From the NCBI GenBank assembly GCA_018671775.1, contig JABHGY010000126.1, forward strand, positions 1 to 46,316: a stretch of 46,316 nucleotides of DNA, read 5' to 3'. Below, one piece after another: positions 44,845 to 46,316 of this stretch (positions are counted from its first letter, which is position 1; every line of letters begins with the position of its first letter). The notes below the pieces were generated by a model. The model was not told where the DNA came from and made no database searches. It saw only the letters and a list, made by a program, of their open reading frames with translations. This DNA comes from Fidelibacterota bacterium. Its GTDB lineage: Bacteria; Fidelibacterota; Marinisomatia; Marinisomatales; UBA1611. The translations under genes and the position numbers were made by a program.

Positions 44845-45606
44845 ATGATAATTGATACCCATTGCCACCTTTTTTACCCTGAAATCAAAAATAATTTGGA
44901 CGAAGTGTTGCGCCAATCTGAAGAAATGGGTGTTGGGCAATTTATTTGTGTAGGAACAAATTTGGATGATTCGAGAGAATGTTTAATCTTATCGGAAACG
45001 GATACGCGTATTTATGGCACGGCTGGAATTCATCCACATGATGCGAAAGATGCTCCAGAAGATTATACGGACCAAATTTGCGATTTAATGTCTTTTGAAC
45101 GCATGGTGGCTTGTGGCGAAATGGGCTTAGATTTTTTCAGAAATCACTCCGACCCAAAAGTGCAAGAGCGGATTTTTATTGAACAAATTAAATTGGCACA
45201 AATACTAGAGAAGCCCATTATTTTCCACAATCGAGATGCTGACGAAGCGACGATTCGTGTATTAAATAAAAATGGCAATGGCAATGGGGTTGCTCATTGT
45301 TTTTCCAGTGATTTGAAAACGGCCCAGGATTTTTTAGACATGGGCTATTATATTTCATTTTCCGGGAATCTCACTTTCAAAAACAGCCACCTTCCAGATA
45401 TTGCTAAAATGATACCTTTAAATCGTATTCTTGTTGAAACAGATTCTCCATATTTGAGTCCCGTTCCTTTTCGAGGAAAACCAAACATTCCTGGGCGAAC
45501 ACGACTTGTTGCAGAAAAATTAGCAGAGATTCATCACGTTTCTTTAGAAGAAATTTCAGAGAAAACGAGTGAGAATACGAGAAAGCTATTTAGCTTAGAC
45601 GCTTAA
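44845..45606 (+). CDS. TatD-family metal-dependent hydrolase/nuclease
   Basis: 253 residues from the ATG at 44845, where the family consensus MIIDTHCHL begins; an ATG at 44800 would add 15 residues with no homology. Metal ligands: DTHCH, GEMGLDF (Glu), IFHNRDA (His), VAHCFSS (His) and ETDSPYLSP (Asp). TatD/YcfH-type TIM-barrel 3'-5' exonuclease. Its end overlaps the mobA end by 17 bases on the opposite strand. Confidence 0.92.
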   Translation: MIIDTHCHLFYPEIKNNLDEVLRQSEEMGVGQFICVGTNLDDSRECLILSETDTRIYGTAGIHPHDAKDAPEDYTDQICDLMSFERMVACGEMGLDFFRNHSDPKVQERIFIEQIKLAQILEKPIIFHNRDADEATIRVLNKNGNGNGVAHCFSSDLKTAQDFLDMGYYISFSGNLTFKNSHLPDIAKMIPLNRILVETDSPYLSPVPFRGKPNIPGRTRLVAEKLAEIHHVSLEEISEKTSENTRKLFSLDA

Positions 45607-46147
45607 TTTTTTCTAAATCAGCTTTTGTATTCATATTTATAAATCGATCATCGGCGCCAAAATCGATAAAAGTTGTTTCTATCATTTCCAGTAATTTATA
45701 TAAACTATAATGTTTTTTTTGAATTTCGGATTCTAATTTTGGCAAAATTCGTTTATGGTAAAATCCGCAGGTAACTTGTGTTTTGTTATTAGCTTTTGGA
45801 ATGACGATATCACAATTATCAGTTTTTGATTTCCAAAGTTTTTCAAATATTTTGGGTGTAATTAAGGGCAAATCGCAGGAGAGGAATAAAACCCAATCTG
45901 ACTGTGCATTTTTTAGAGCTGTATAAAGTCCATTAATCGGCGCATTCATTTCAAGCGCATCCCGAATAAAAGGTTTTTCAAAATATTTTGGTTTTTCTTT
46001 TCCAATCACGAATCGATTTTCAAAGATATCACAGGCATCCCAAATATGGTCTAAGATTAATTTATCATTAAGGATTGCTTGCCATTTGGGCGAACCAAAC
46101 CGTTTGCTTTTACCACCAATTAAGATAAATACACTTGATTTATTCAT
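45590..46147 (-). CDS. mobA: Molybdenum cofactor guanylyltransferase (MobA-like)
   Basis: 185 residues. Nucleotidyltransferase fold with a slightly diverged LIGGKSKRFGSPKW glycine-rich loop, RDALEMNAPINGLYTAL, SCDLPLI (metal Asp) and the C-terminal NMNTKADLEK. It attaches GMP to molybdopterin, or CMP in related MocA. The R-F-G-S-P-K version replaces RMG-x-D-K of classical MobA, so the call is good at family level only. No other moa/mob gene is in the window. Confidence 0.85.
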   Translation of the reverse strand: MNKSSVFILIGGKSKRFGSPKWQAILNDKLILDHIWDACDIFENRFVIGKEKPKYFEKPFIRDALEMNAPINGLYTALKNAQSDWVLFLSCDLPLITPKIFEKLWKSKTDNCDIVIPKANNKTQVTCGFYHKRILPKLESEIQKKHYSLYKLLEMIETTFIDFGADDRFINMNTKADLEKIKRLS

Positions 46148-46220
46148 GCCCTAATTTCCAAAAGAATTTTCTTTTTTATAAGCCAATTTTAATTTTCCTA
46201 CATTTGGGGTTTATTTATCT

Positions 46221-46260
46221 AAATATAGTATTTGTATTATATAGTAAAATTACTATATTT
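46221..46260. repeat. ATATAGTA direct and inverted repeat cluster
   Basis: ATATAGTA occurs at 46223-46230 and 46239-46246 and its exact inverse TACTATAT at 46251-46258. The second and third form an 8-bp palindrome with a 4-base AAAT loop, and the first with the third pair over 10 bp (AAATATAGTA / TACTATATTT). It lies just before a start codon, as expected for a repressor operator. Confidence 0.8.
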
Positions 46261-46268
46261 CCAGCCAT

Positions 46269-46316
46269 ATGGTAAGCAATCAAACAAAGATTTCCCCAGA
46301 ATTTATCCAAAATGCA
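46269..46316 (+). CDS. Start of a further gene (3' truncated by window end)
   Basis: Only 16 codons are visible: MVSNQTKISPEFIQNA, open to the last base. Placed here because the ATG is preceded by the operator-like repeat cluster. The ribosome-binding site is weak or absent, so confidence is low. Identity cannot be told. Confidence 0.35.
   Translation, partial: MVSNQTKISPEFIQNA

Overview
The window is an AT-rich (roughly two-fifths GC by eye), densely packed bacterial chromosome segment. It holds about 55 protein genes, one tRNA, and no rRNA, insertion sequence, prophage or CRISPR array. Two proteins carry FlgD-like/type IX-style C-terminal domains (PNPF and FPNP signatures), several are lipoproteins or outer-membrane beta-barrels, and there is a bactofilin and a ferredoxin-dependent 2-oxoacid oxidoreductase. 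Together these suggest a Gram-negative member of the FCB superphylum. A Marinimicrobia (SAR406)-like lineage is my best guess, but it is inference from gene content only.

Layout. 1-843: tail of a secreted protein with a sorting domain. 898-6062: a tightly overlapping plus-strand run (lipoprotein, unknown protein, metallo-beta-lactamase hydrolase, DUF309, receiver-like protein, endonuclease III, spore-photoproduct-lyase-like radical SAM enzyme). 6129-8289: a Cys/Lys-rich exported protein, then a translationally coupled envelope set (PAP2, two micro-ORFs, YfiM-like protein, exported MsrB). 8372-10951: esterase, Cys-rich lipoprotein, ETHE1-like hydrolase, a small membrane protein and a lipoprotein FKBP isomerase. 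11023-17584 (minus): ferredoxin, alpha, beta and gamma subunits of a 2-oxoacid:ferredoxin oxidoreductase, a half-size rubrerythrin, butyrate kinase, phosphate butyryltransferase and a large Rossmann protein. This reads as an energy-conserving route from (branched-chain) 2-oxoacids through acyl-CoA and acyl-phosphate to ATP.

17681-18250: tRNA-Arg(TCT), then a 75-residue protein made of two 32-residue repeats, with its own promoter, tandem 11-bp upstream repeats, strong ribosome-binding site and terminator. This is the best candidate for something undescribed. 18308-20335: periplasmic protein plus a short BamA-like barrel. 20332-22998 (minus): PlsY, DUF502, Ogt and an EamA transporter. 23056-25018: NatAB-like ABC exporter. 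25088-27909 (minus): SecF and SecD. 28156-30409 (minus): threonine degradation (Kbl, Tdh).

30547-40442 (plus): an uninterrupted run of parA, parB, an M23 peptidase, a bactofilin and the complete F-type ATP synthase operon, closed by a hairpin terminator. 40521-42278: aspS. 42474-46316: a COG2509 flavoprotein, a lipoprotein with a small upstream ORF, a TatD-family nuclease overlapping MobA tail to tail, and the first codons of one more gene behind an ATATAGTA repeat cluster. The only intergenic interval near 300 bases (44554-44844) holds the 40-codon ORF and otherwise nothing I can identify.
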